A program made the translations under genes and the position numbers. A DNA stretch of 64,000 nt from positions 15,791,396 through 15,855,395 of the forward strand of contig OY759265.1 of NCBI GenBank assembly GCA_963662155.1, written 5' to 3'. How positions within the stretch are numbered: the stretch's first letter is position 1; each line of letters opens with the position of its first letter. This document shows, piece by piece, positions 13,071 to 25,565 of the stretch. The notes under the pieces were generated by a model that worked only from the letters and a program-made list of their open reading frames with translations, ran no database searches and had not been told where the DNA came from. The DNA is from Lamellibrachia columna. Lineage: Eukaryota > Annelida > Polychaeta > Sabellida > Siboglinidae.

Positions 13071-14560
13071 GTTTATTAACCGATTATACCAAAACTGTCA
13101 TGTATTGCACGAAAAACGCAAAGATTAAAATATTAGTGCAGACTTTAAGTGCGCGTCATGACATATGTCAGACTGATTTTGACAGACGATGCACACAATT
13201 GCGTGAACACGCTTTTCGTTTCGGCGTACAATGAATAACTCGGTCATTAACTAAATTAACCAATATGGCGGAGGCTTGGCGTAAACGTTTATTATTTTGC
13301 CGATACGCGCGGTTTATTATTTGCATTCTTCGTGACATGTTGTGTTAGTGGCGCTGCCTTGTAACTTCGTAGCGTGGGTGGGTGGTTATGCCGCATGATG
13401 CTTGTGTAACAAGGCATTTTTGGCGTTGAATAATGGTAAACTGGTGGAGGATTGTATGTTTTATTATCGAACAGCGGGATGGGTTTGAGCTGAATTGACA
13501 GCATCACTGGCGCCCGGGATGGTACTGTCGGTCGATCCGTTGTCAATGCTAGATACACGCTCGGAAGTGTAACCCGTGGCAAAGTATCATAAATTGTATT
13601 TCGCGCACTCGAAAACAACAAAGGCGAACAGGAACAGTCCGTCGATCGAGTATTTACGCTGGAGGCAGTGATTGACAGGTCGTTGTTGGCGGGACTCGCC
13701 TTGTTCACGGAACGGCGCTGCCAGAATGCCACAGAACAAAGGAGCCGGCGGCGCTTGCTGGGACGATGCCCGTAGGCCGCTTTGTGTGGCCCGGGGGTTT
13801 AGGGCAGCACGTAGGCAATACACAAGCAACGTGATTTGTAATGACGGATGGTATATTGAAGTTGGAACTTCAAGTAACTTCCCCGAACTGATCGCTGGCA
13901 TCAATATTTAACGGACATCCACTGGACTGACATGATTCCGTTCACCCATTGTTTTCCTGTTGTCTGCAAAGTCAGTATCATTTGGCACTGTGCAATGCCA
14001 CAAAAAACAACAATGGCTACTATAGTTTAATGTCATAATATGAGTCCACTAACTCCTGTCTTTCTTAGCTTTTCAGCTGTGTGAGGGTTTACAGTTTCTA
14101 ATGTGTATGTTCAACAGACTACCACAAATGTAAATGAATGAGTGTATTTGTGGATGCTATCACATGCAGCACAATCCCTCGGGGTAATTTTTTGCCAAAT
14201 TAAAAATAGTTTATAACAACACAATTTTTAGGGATTCTTCTAGAACTAAAAAATATGCACTTCTCGGCGTGGTACTTGGAACACTTGCATGAGTTCAGGA
14301 ATAAAAAGGGGGAAAACGTGTACTAAAACACATTCAAGAGATAGCTTGACAATTTCAGAATTTGGTTTAGTTTGGCGCCAGTAAAACACCAATTTCATTT
14401 ACTGAATACAAAATTGGTAAAGCAGCAGCTGCGATTTGAATGATTATTGTCAATCGTAAATAAAGCAGTAATCATGAATATTTTTATTGTAAAATTCTAA
14501 ATATCTGTAGAATGTTTTTTTGGAAAGCCACATGTACCCTCAAAGTTATCAAGTCATTGT
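13071..14560. other. Intergenic; moderately GC-rich patch 13290-13910 without assignable product
   Basis: Overlapping open frames on both strands lie between 13290 and 13911 (146 codons minus at 13292-13732; 105 codons minus at 13587-13904; 79 codons plus at 13672-13911). None matches a family I recognise and none shows paired splice signals. This could be unmethylated regulatory DNA or an old repeat. Confidence 0.35.
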
Positions 14561-14569
14561 AGAAGCCCT

Positions 14570-14695
14570 TTTTAACCCTGAACTGCTCAATTTTATTGTA
14601 TACACAAACATTTTAGCTCGCCCACCTTGGGAAATGACGTTCCAAACTGCAGGGTAGTAAATTATTACTTTTTAGCAGTATGCACTTGAAGGCTG
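14570..14695 (+). mobile_element. Second copy of the 9.5-kb LINE 3' tail
   Basis: TAACCCTGAACTGCTCAATT, then CGCCCACCTTGGGAAATGACG and TTTTTAGCAGTATGCACTTG, match in order the tail at 9508-9620 with about 15-20 percent differences by eye. The coding part of the LINE is missing, so this is a very short 5'-truncated copy or a SINE sharing the tail. Confidence 0.7.
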
Positions 14696-14699
14696 TAAT

Positions 14700-17016
14700 A
14701 GCAAGAAGCTTGTGAAAAGTCGTGCTAGTGTGCCAGTAAGTGGTAGATGTCAGTTATTCTCACGAATGACACTTTTTTTTATAGTTTATGGTCCCATGAT
14801 TTAGCAAAAAATTAATATATTATCCTATAAAATACACACCACTAAGGTTTGTTCACAATGACCTAATTTCAATGTTTTCTTAGTGGAGACATAGTTTGAC
14901 AACATGTTATGGACTTAATTCAGGGCCATCCTCAGGGTTTTGAAAATCGGCCAATGATTTCTGAAAAAATTTAGTTAAATAAAATTCTCTGAAAAAGGAG
15001 GTTCATATGAACCCCCCAGGATAGGAAAGTCAGGAATATTAATTGTTAGATATGACATTTAAAAAAATGCTATTTTGATCCAACAGTAGCATATGGCTTA
15101 ATCAACTAGTCTTAAATAATTAACTTCAGTGTTTATAAATGCAGTATGGTAGTTTCCCGGGTTTGGGACCATGGTATGACTACTACAGCTGCACATTTTT
15201 TTCTGTCTATGGGAGATTTCTAGTGATATGCTGGTTTCTAGTTTCTTTCTTAATAGCCTCATATATTACAACAGCATGACATTACTATGCCATCTTATGT
15301 GTAGGTAAACATTCCATTCTCCAAATCGAAGCCTCCAAAGTTCACTTTCACGGCCAAATATCACATTAATCAAAATGTCTTGGCACATTATGTTGTCAGT
15401 GAGATTGTTGCCTCCTTAGTATTGCCAGTATGAAATAAATTGTCATAATATCCTTAAAAAATTGTCAAACTACAATTCTCGCAATTTCATCCGCCATCTT
15501 TGCTTTGGTGTTTCTCTGATGTTTCCCAATATACTGACATTATTAAATGTGAATAAGCATCCATGTTACAAATGCCCGAGGTATTTGTTTGTGCAGACTT
15601 CGCTCTTTGCCTTGTCTGTCGCTGGCAAGGAAGAAGTAGTTTGTCACAATTGTATTTTATATCAGATTAGTACTGTAAAGTACTGTAATGTGTATCACTA
15701 ATTCAGCCCACTAGGATTAATCGGTGGGGTGGGGGCCGATAGCTTGCGCATTTTGGCTAAATGAATCGACAGGAAGCAATTTAAATTGGGAAGAATTTTG
15801 AATCGGCGGCCACAGATAAAAAGGCCTTAATTTTGAACACTGATAATAATTCTTATTTAGCATGTTCATGTTATTTGTAGAAGTAGGACAGGTGGATATA
15901 CTGTAGTAGGGCTAACTATAATATATGGTTTTAAGTTATAATAAAACAATTTGTAAATCATTTACCAGTTACTCTTAATTTGGGAAGGTGTGTTTCCACT
16001 CTGGACTAACAGTCTTGTGATATTCAAAGATTACACAGACAAGAAAATGGAAACAGAATTAGGTACTTAGACATTTAGTAAATACCTGTTTTTAATAGTG
16101 AATATAATTTAGTGAAACACAGAACATTTATTAAGACTATTTCCATTTAATGTAATGATTTATATGATTGTGTATCTGTGTGATTTATTGGATTACTCGG
16201 TCACGCAATAATAGAGTGCTGAACCAAGGCTCTTGTGAACAGTTTGAAGCCAGGACAGTTTTGTTTATTCCATGTTAGATAGTAGTTCAGTCTGTCTGCT
16301 CCAAACGGGTTATCCCCTCACGGGCTATCCTATGAGTTGTGGTACGCATGTTTGGTGCATAAATAAAAACTGTATATAATATATGTGGCTATCATCAGTA
16401 GAGCATGTTTGCGGTCGTAAGATGTGGGCTGATGGGCAAGATAGACTGTGCTCACAGCCAGCTGAAAAGGATTAATTGACCTTCTTACTTCTGAAGTGAC
16501 TCGGGAATGCATTGCAAGCTCTTATAGCACTGTGCTAGCACCAGCATCCATATGCATTTATACAAGCTGATTTATGGTATTGAATCAGTTTCGCACCATA
16601 ATCATTGTGGGAACGGAAGTTGAGTTGGTGGTAAATAGGTTAGACACTGTGTGAAATGTAAAATAGTTGTAAGGTTTGTCATTGTTTGCCTTTGTGATTG
16701 ACATGGTCAATGCGATGTTATGGAAATAGTTTTCAAAACTGGTGACCAGAAAATTTAGAATACAATTTTTGTGTCAACAGTAAACTGTTTTGGAAATACT
16801 GTTTTTCTCTCTGTCCTGCTTTTTTGGACAAAATGTCCCACTTTTTGATAAATTTCATTATTTGTTGTGGTAAAATCTCACTTGAACCTGAGGTCATTCT
16901 AGGCATATGTTATTTGTATCATTGCAAGTCATTTCACATTTTGTGTGTTCAGTGTGAACAAAAACAGCAAAATATTTTAATAAAAATGATGATCTGTATA
17001 ATATGTACATATATAT
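14700..17016. other. Intergenic DNA, no gene recognised
   Basis: AT-rich sequence with scattered short frames (for example 15462-15701 plus) lacking domain signatures. No tandem arrays and no clear terminal inverted repeats were seen. Confidence 0.4.
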
Positions 17017-17830
17017 ACTCTTGAGTGCCAAATAAACGTATACGCCAAATAAAAGTATAGGGTGGCAAATCGGTCAAATTTAAGCATAGTATAGTGTCGA
17101 ATAACAGTATAGGGGGGCAAATTGTTCAAAACAAATAATAGTACAGTGCGAAAAAGTCAGTAGTATAATATTATTTGTCTTTTTTAGTGGCCAAGCAATT
17201 TTTTTACTCGACGTGAAGCCAAGCCCAAGCCAAGGTGTCCCTAAAAAACTATGCGGATTACCATGTATTTTGGGTTTTTTTCTGTCGAATATGCATAAAC
17301 TTTGTGCGTATTTGCGTCACAGCAAATATAGTAACCGCATTTTATATCTGCGGAAAACTGGGAAAATTTCCGTTTTTAAATGGACATTAAAGTTTTATTG
17401 AATTGAATACGCAAGCCGGTTTCAGGGGAAACTGCCGTCAGCCGGTTACGACCGGTTTGAGGCACTGCGCACAGCAGCCATTTACGGTCAGTTTACTCGG
17501 TGATAATGGCATTTTAACTAATAATATACCATGTCGAGCTCCAGAGAACTAAAGATTCTGATCAATTCATCTAATCATGGAAATTTAATGGTCTAACGCT
17601 TCGGGATCAAAATCTATGATCCTCAGAAGCACGGGATCCCGCTAAATTTATTAGCAATAGGGAGCGAGAATGATTGCTCTCCTAAAAATTATACCCTGCA
17701 TAATTTGCCACGATTATTGGAGAATTTAGGCTGGCACAAATGTTAAAATTTAATAATAGTATAGTGCCAAATAAGGTGCATATAGGGTGGCATTTTTCAT
17801 ATAGGGACGTTTATTGGGCACTCAAGAGTA
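17017..17830. mobile_element. 814-bp terminal-inverted-repeat DNA element
   Basis: The left end (17017-17040, core ACTCTTGAGTGCCAAATAAA) and right end (17807-17830) form a 24-bp inverted repeat with one mismatch, flanked by TA-rich sequence consistent with a TA target duplication. Subterminal tracts rich in AATAGTATAGTGCCAAAT-like phrases occur at both ends. The internal short open frames (17213-17401 plus, and one around 17530-17740 broken by a stop) are unrecognised, so it is probably non-autonomous. It lies just upstream of HMBOX1 and a TA run (17829-17878) abuts it. Confidence 0.75.
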
Positions 17831-17833
17831 TAT

Positions 17834-17879
<46 letters not shown>
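17829..17879. repeat. (TA)n microsatellite
   Basis: An almost pure TA run of about 50 bp between the TIR element and the HMBOX1 5' region. Confidence 0.95.
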
Positions 17880-17880
<1 letters not shown>

Positions 17881-18026
17881 CCAGATGATCCAAATGTATA
17901 GGTGACACTGATTTCGGGCCCAGAAAACCATTTCTTTGCATTGCTCTACCGAACGCTCTTATAATTTCACAGTTTGGCACACAGCTACTGACCCAGAACG
18001 TCCGCAGTGATTGACAGCTGTCAATA

Positions 18027-21000
18027 ATGGCAATGCCGGCGAACGGCCAATCGCTATTCACCATTGAACAAATAGAGTTGATCCGCCGTCTGCGGAACAG
18101 CGGCATCACCAAGGAACAGATGGTCGCAGCGTTTGAGTGTTTAGAACGACTCGACCATGAACTGGGGCCAATCTACAACATTCCCGTTACGCAGGTAGGG
18201 GGCAGCACATGTGTGCATGGTTAACAACTCGATGTATGATATTTCAAATGTTTGTCAGTGGTTTATGATGAGTTCCAGCATCGTCTCCAAAAGAAAATAC
18301 TGTCTAAACAATATATTTTTGTGTGTGTACATCACACAGTTTCACATCAGAAAACTTATGTACTTTTAATTCAAGAAAATAATTATGCTTCAATGTTGTA
18401 GCCATGTAAAAAACCTTCAGGTATTGTGCAGGGCTCCGACACAACGAATAAACCATTCCTGAAATAGTTAAATAAAACAAAGCAATTTTATTTAACCACA
18501 TCAGGTAAATTTGTCTCAAGATCTTACAAAAAACAGGACATTTTTATTCAGGAGATCGAGAGATTAAAAAAAATTTGCTCGAAATTAAGGTATTCTTATT
18601 TATATTAGTAATACACATACATGCTTTGATGTGAATTGTAGGTGTTTGGCCAGCCGATGTTCCCAGTATATGGGTGCACGCCGGGAGCTCCCGGGATCAA
18701 ACTCCCAGTCTGCAGTCAGAAGCGGGAGCAGCAGATACGTCCAATGCCACAGAAGCGACCAGCGGAGAACAATGTACCGCCCGAGGCTATGGAAGTGAAG
18801 AACGGGCCACTCGAGGATGTATCGAAGCTCACACAAGCACCGCCAAAGGCACCCGTCATGACAGTACTACCTGTAACAACTGCAATTGACCTGCCAAATG
18901 ATTCCGAAGAGTTGAAGGAGTTTCTAAGGTAGTTCCTTCAAATCATGTGTACTATTGTGTAATAATATATTTCTGTAGATAGTAAGATGACAAAAACTAA
19001 TTTATATTAGTTTTGATTAAGTTTTTACCCCTCGAGAAACAATGATTCTGTCTTCGAATATTTTGACTAAATCTCTTGGTCTTTATGTGACATGCCCATG
19101 GTCATGTGACATGCCCATGGTCATGTGACATGCCCATGGTCATGTGACATGCCCATGATGAAGTCAGTCTGCCAACGAAACTGAGAAATTCGGTTTAAGT
19201 ATTTGAAGACAGAACCATAAAAACTATGTCAAAATTCACATTCCAGGAAACATTCAAAGATGATATATTCTAGACTCCATAATAGGTACCAGATAATCTC
19301 ATGACTATCCAGCATGGAAATTACTACACCTTCCAGTAAACTAAATATTAATCATTTGGTGCCTTTGAGGGGTTGAACTGGCCATCATTTTGTCATATAA
19401 AATGTTTTACTGGCAGAACACTTATGTGCGGCGTAGGCGTGTGACATAAGTTTGTAGTATTGAAGCAGATGTACTGCTATATTATTTCTGTGAGACTCAA
19501 GGTGGTTCTTTCTGTAATGTGTTGTATCAAATGGCAATGACGTCTCCAGTGTTCCACTTGCTGTCCTCTGCCGACACATTGTGCTTTCTCTTGCAGTCAA
19601 GGACCCGTCACCTGCTGCGAAGAAATCCGTGCCTTTGTCATCAAACACAACATAAAGCAGCAGCAGATCGCGACACTGGCCGGTAGGTTGTCTTAGTCTC
19701 AACTACCATTTTCTTTGTTTTGTAACTTTAGTCGCTGGATGAAATTGATATCAGTATTTCTGGCAGCCTGTTGAACTGATCTAACCAAATCATAGCAAGC
19801 ACCACCCTTAATGGATTTGTTAAGACTAATATGTTTCTTTCAGTGTTCCCTTTGGATGAAATCATTAATTATCTCTTAGTGTCACATGAGTCAACCCCAT
19901 TGTCTACAGCAGTATAGGCTAAGAGCTTTAATGAGTGTCCTCTAGTTCTAATTTATTTGTTTGTTCAGACAGGGTTGTTTGATTGAAATCATTTGATTGA
20001 AATGATGATTTAAATCACTCCCAAAAAATCTTTGATTTATGATTTTTTATTTCCGATTTTTTTTATCGCTGATTTATATGAATTTAAAAAAAATAGTTGT
20101 CTACAAGCATCAAGATCAACAAAATTTTTTTTGTTTTTTAATACAAAAGCACTATGTGCGCACACTTGTGTAGTTGTATTGTCACCAGATAGCCTGATAG
20201 TCAAATATTTTATGACATTGGGTATGTTTGAGCTATTCCCTTTCTGAATGCAGCACAGCCACACAAACTTGTCTTCAAGAAGAATCTTTTCAAGTCATAA
20301 GCCCTGGGTTAAAGTCCAATTAAAGCTTGTGCTAGTTGTTACCAATTCAGTATGTTGACTCAAGTGAGACAGTCTGTGTTACAATTGTTTAATACTGTAC
20401 CAGTTTGCAGTCTGGTTGGAGACCCTTAGAGTACACAGAGCCCTGGACATGTGCTAATCCACCCTCTCAGCAAATAATAATTATCACCGCTACAGCCACA
20501 GACATACAGCATGCTTTCCTTTCCAAGACAGATTATGCAACTACAGGGGGTGAGGCCTTGTGGACATTGTCTAATGTCTTTATATAAGCAAAAATCATAC
20601 ACCCTCTGTTAAGACAAGTACCCAAATCAATTTGAATAGAACTCGTTTGAAAGAGTTTATAAATATAAACATCTAAATAAATATCTCAGGGTTTTTGTTT
20701 AGTGTGGTTATAGCAGGGACCATGAACCCCAATGCAGGGACCACTTAGCATGCTCAGCTTGTGGCCGAGTCACTACATATCACAGACCACTGGATACACC
20801 ATATTTTGATTTAAAAAATAATCATTATTTTTTCAACCCTGTGTTCAGACATAACTGGGGGTTCAAGATGTTTTCGAACTTTGGGTGCTCAGAAGAGCTT
20901 TCCATCCTAGTTTTCTTCTCTTGTCATATAATTTATGTGCTTATTCCATGGATTGAATTTCATTGAAGGAATCAGCCAATCATACGTGAGTCGCTACTTG

Positions 21001-24000
21001 AAGGGCGACTACTATGATGTGTCGGAACGCAGTCGTCTTGCCGTTCACAAGTGGTACATTGCTTACAGGAATGACCCTGGTGCAATAGGTAGGTCACAGT
21101 ATCCGTTATTTTATAGTAGTATCCCCATACATATTGTTTTTTTTTTTTTAATTGTCAAAACAAGTTACCCATGCAGATTGAATATGTAGTTTATACACTT
21201 TCAAAATTAAAAGGTTAGTTGTTGAATAAAAACTTCTTTAACCATAGGAGCGGCAAGGTGAAATTTGTTTTTGATGCGCTTTCCATTTTGATGCCCATCA
21301 ACATTTTACATGGTCCTACATACGAAATCATAAAAACAAACCTTGACATATTTGATAAATTTTTCTTTACTTTGTAGCTTACATATATGACTACGTTTTC
21401 TCCTCGGGACTTAGAAGCGTACAACCACTTGGTAATTATCAAGTAGTAGGGTGAAATTGTTTTATTTTTGCTCTCTGTTTTGATGAAATTCAGACTGTAG
21501 AATCCTCACGATTAATAAAGTCATTTACCAGCAAAATGATGCCTCATTCATATTTTTATGATAATTATTAGCAGCGTTATGATTTTTTAAAAGACCCCCT
21601 AATAAATTATGAATAGTTCCAAATTGTGCACACTGGAAGTTTTTCACTGGTTGTCCCTAGGATTAGTGTTAGTACTATTACTACAAGCATTTTTATGTTC
21701 ATTAAATTCTACGAACTTTATTATAGAAAACTGGTCAACTTCCTCAGTGTCCCAGATCCTCAATGGGGGTAATTTCTATATGCCACCACTACAAAAATTT
21801 CTGCTGGAAAATAGTCATAACTTAATAATTTCATGACATTCGTGTGGTGTTACTATAGGTGGCTATGTTTACATTTTGTAGTGCTTCCATGCAAGTCAAC
21901 TACATGGAAAATGTTTTCGTTCTCTGAGGTTAAAGGTCTCTCCTCATCATTGGGCAAACTATTAAATTATTTCTGGCATAAAAATTTGTCATTGGTCCAG
22001 CTCTATATACTAGAGTATCAGTCTATTTTTCATAAATGTTCTGATCTGATGATCAAAGTCAATTTTTTAATGATTTTAATAAAAGTACCCATGTATAGAC
22101 TCTGTTATTAAACTGACTGCACTGTTTACTTCAAGTTTTCAATCAGTCTACTCTCACCAGCTTGATGCAGCTCAAGCTGTTGTTTCTTCCGAATAGAATT
22201 CAGTGATCGACTGACTGATTCAGGTCCCTCCTACAATGCTGCCCTGCTCTCCGGGGCTCAGCCGATGAAGCAGCCATTCATCCGTAGTCCAGCAGACCTC
22301 GCAGCGATGGCAGCAAGTGATTTCATGAACTCGCCACGACGTGAACGTTTTGTCTTCCGTCCAAACCATCTCGAGATCCTCGACCGTGCCTTCCAGGAGG
22401 ACAGCTACCCGTCGCATGAGAGACGCGAGGCGATCTCGAAGGAGTGCAACGCAGTGACTGAAGCTATTGGTGAGCGGTCGTACGTTTATTAACGTGTCTG
22501 CTGTGTTTTAAATGCCATGTAATAACTTGTCCTGTACAAGAATACTGTCTGGTAGTGTTTGTCATAAAATCACATTATATAGTAGCATAGATTCTGAGCA
22601 CAATTATAAAATTTAACCACTTCTATGTTTCAACAACTTGCAGTTGTCTTCTTCTGGAACTGAATTCTAGGATTCAGTTCCGTCTCCTTACCAGATAGTA
22701 TGAATTGGTATCCCCCTCGTCACGATTCATAATAGATGTTGACATTCTGATTGAGAGGGCCTCCTTCATCCATCTCACACTTCTGTTTCTTTCCCTTCAG
22801 TCACCTTGGCTCCCTCCCAGTCAATAATGCAGTAATTTCTGCTGGCGTGGTCTGTGATTGTGGACTTTTTTCTACTGTTGATGACTCTCTCTATGGTCTG
22901 TGATTGTAGACTTTTGTTCTTCTGTTGATGACTCTCTCTCTCTATGGTCTGTGATTGTGGACTTTTGTTCTTCTGTTGATGACTCCCTCTCCCTCTCTCT
23001 ATGGTCTGTGATTGTGGACTTTTGTTCTACTGCTGATGACTCTCTTTTTTTCATGAATAAACTGTTTTTTATTGTGTTTATAAGAAAGTCCATGCTAATC
23101 TATTCTACCAACTTGGTGAGCATTTTCATCAAATGTATTCTAACATCTAACATTAACATAAACAGATAACTGTCAAATTATATTTAAAATTCATGTTGGA
23201 ATGTGACGTGATGTTTTGCCTGTATCACTGTTGCAGTTTGCCGGCCGTTGACAGACAAGGAGCGAGTTACGGGACAGATCTTGTCAAACTGGTTCGCAAA
23301 CAAGAGGAAGGATATGAAAAAGATCGCCAGAGAAGGTTTGTCTTATCTTCCTGTAATCTATGAACAGCCATCTTACAGACAAATGCCTTATGCTTTAGAT
23401 AAATGTTTTGCCTGAAAATAGGCGCTTAAAGTCAATTGCAAAGATACTACATTCTTTCTATTGTACTTAAGTTTTTTATAGAGTCGATTTTTATTACAAT
23501 TTAAATTTTACATAATTATAATCAAGTACATGGTCAACTGTAATTTTACTGGAACAATCTGTCAAGTATGTAATGAAGTACATATTTTGAAATCAATGCA
23601 GTCAATTATTAAAGATTAATTACACTTCTACTTTACAAGTACAGTAGTACCTGCCTTCAACGGACACTTCTGTATCCAAGCAAAAGTGTCCCTACACGGC
23701 AGGTGTCCGCTCATCGGAGGGACAGGCATGCTGGAGTGGAGGGCTGAAATAAAGCGCGTTAGGTGTTCCCATGTCTGCCACCAGGGTGCTACTAACCAAC
23801 AGCGATTGCCGCCCGCTGCTCCATGTCCAAGAACGCTATCGAAGCCACAGTGTGCTTGCAGCACTGTCCTATACGGCAATATCCAGTTTATAGAGCTTAT
23901 TAAACGAGTCAACTACCATCAACGTGTATTATTTTTAAATGTCACGCCCTGTTTAATCGTTAACTGAATAAAATACATGTACGCATACCGTTATGGAACT

Positions 24001-25565
24001 ATGATAACGATGTACTGAACTAATAAGCCTACGAATCGAAAATAATAACTTGGATTTGAGCAGCCGAAAACGTATATGAGTTGACACATGCAGTATGTAA
24101 GCTGATTAAACATAGAAAACGACAATAGGCAGAATTAATAATCGTTTCACCTTGATTTTCAACTGATCTCGACCGAAGCATACATTTATGATGCATGACT
24201 TAGCATTGATTCGTCGTTTCATATGCGGATGACAAATTCGTATTTTCGTGCACCGGTAGCACCTTTGGCATGTTGGTTTCGCGTCGTTTAGATTGGAGGC
24301 ATGCCATTTCATTGCAGTGTCATATTAGTACTGCATACTAAATTGCATTTAAGACTGTTTATCTGATTCTTATGCAAGGCGTATTTGTGAATCTCGATTG
24401 CAATTTCAAACTAACCAACTAAGCCAACATCAGCGATTGATGTCGGCGGCAGCATCAAACAAACAACAGGTTGACAGTCGTTCATTGTCGTTGACATTGT
24501 TCACCTGTTTCTTGAGAATTGTCAAAGCATTTCTAAGTAGGTTTAAGCAGGCCCATTTGGCATTTCCCCCGGCGGCAGAAAATCCGTGTCCATGACCAAC
24601 AGCCTTCTCTCCGAATTCACGATATAACGTTTTTCCCACTACACACCGTGCTGTTTGTCCGTCGCCATTTTTGAAATAAAATATTTCGAGGAAAAAATTA
24701 CGAAAATAATGATTACTGTCCGCCTTAGCAGGGACAGAAAACCAAAATATCCTGTCCACTGTCTGCGTTCACCAGGTGTCCCCTCATCAGAGGGACATTA
24801 ACATGGTAAAACAGTCCGTACATTGAGAAAGTGTCCCGCCATAGCAGGTGTCTGCTCATCGGAGGGTCCGTTGAAGACAGGTACTACTGTACATCCTAAA
24901 AACTACTGCCCAGTTATCAGTTATAATCTAGTTCAGTTTAAAATATTGTTACTTTGATGGCAGTTTTAGTAGCTAGGGAGAGTGTAGTTTTTATTGAATT
25001 CCAGTAATCATAATTGATATAATATTTGTGGACTACAATTGTAATTGTCATTACAAGTGTTGTAACCTTCAAGCAAGGTCACAGCATCAGGACAGTTTCA
25101 GTATGATTTTCATTAGCCAAGCAAAATATTTTCAAGGCACCCAAACTAAATCACTTCCTGCGGTGTTCTGTTGCAGAAGGCTTTGACATCTCGCAGGTGC
25201 CGTTCCGTAGTCGCGGCCGACCATCACGTGCATATTGTGACATCACAGCGTTGCCCATGACGACGGCGCAAGAACACGTCACACTGAGTTCGCCTCCAAG
25301 CCACAGCAATGACAGCAACAGCAACGGTGTGAACATGGCAACAATGGGAGCAGACACCGATGACGTGTCGATGGCGACCAGCACCCACTCTACGGAGCCT
25401 AGCAATGGCATGGATAGTCCTGTGAGTCAGGACGAACAGAATCTCTCGCTGTCGGTCGAGATCGCTGCAGTCAACCAGGCGATTCTCGCACTGACGGGCC
25501 AGCAGCCGATCGACGTCAAAACCGAGAATGGAGGGGACCATAATTTGCCACCGGCATCATCGTGA
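18027..25565 (+). CDS. HMBOX1: HMBOX1 orthologue (homeobox-containing protein 1, HNF class)
   Basis: Seven exons: 18027-18194, 18642-18928, 19597-19682, 20969-21088, 22224-22469, 23237-23335 and 25177-25565. All have AG/GT borders and compatible phases and give 464 codons; human HMBOX1 is about 420 aa. Residues 10-47 are the N-terminal HNF1-type dimerisation-like segment (FTIEQIELIRRLRNSGITKE). About 145-215 is the POU-like DNA-binding domain (VTCCEEIRAFVIKHNIKQQQ, then ISQSYVSRYLKGDYYDVSER). About 258-334 is an atypical homeodomain whose recognition helix reads NWFANKRKDMKKIA. The C-terminal SLSVEIAAVNQAILAL and a following KTE match the conserved vertebrate HMBOX1 tail and separate it from HNF1A/B. 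Vertebrate HMBOX1 is a nuclear transcription regulator that also binds telomeric repeats. The start is the first ATG before the dimerisation motif. Introns hold minisatellites and a TIR element. Confidence 0.93.
19081..19158. repeat. 19-bp tandem repeat in HMBOX1 intron 2
   Basis: About four copies of GTCATGTGACATGCCCATG. The unit contains the partly palindromic core CATGTGACATG and is nearly invariant. Confidence 0.95.
22850..23045. repeat. About 50-bp tandem repeat in HMBOX1 intron 5
   Basis: Four imperfect units built on TATGGTCTGTGATTGTGGAC followed by TTTTGTTCTTCTGTTGATGA. Unit lengths differ because of an internal CT-rich stretch. Confidence 0.9.
23640..24892. mobile_element. 1.25-kb pogo/Tigger-like TIR element in HMBOX1 intron 6
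   Basis: The left end CAGTAGTACCTGCCTTCAAC (from 23642) is mirrored at the right end (to 24890) with one mismatch over about 26 bp, and the element is bounded by TA. Subterminal phrases GTGTCC and CTCATCGGAGGG recur near both ends. Ends of the form CAGTRGWACCT with a TA target site are typical of pogo/Tigger elements of the Tc1-mariner superfamily. The internal frames (68 codons minus at 24106-24312; 109 codons minus at 24430-24759) show no transposase motif, so it is likely non-autonomous. Confidence 0.75.

Noticed and set aside
13292..13911. 146-, 105- and 79-codon frames
   Set aside because: No domain, no paired splice sites, and they overlap on opposite strands.
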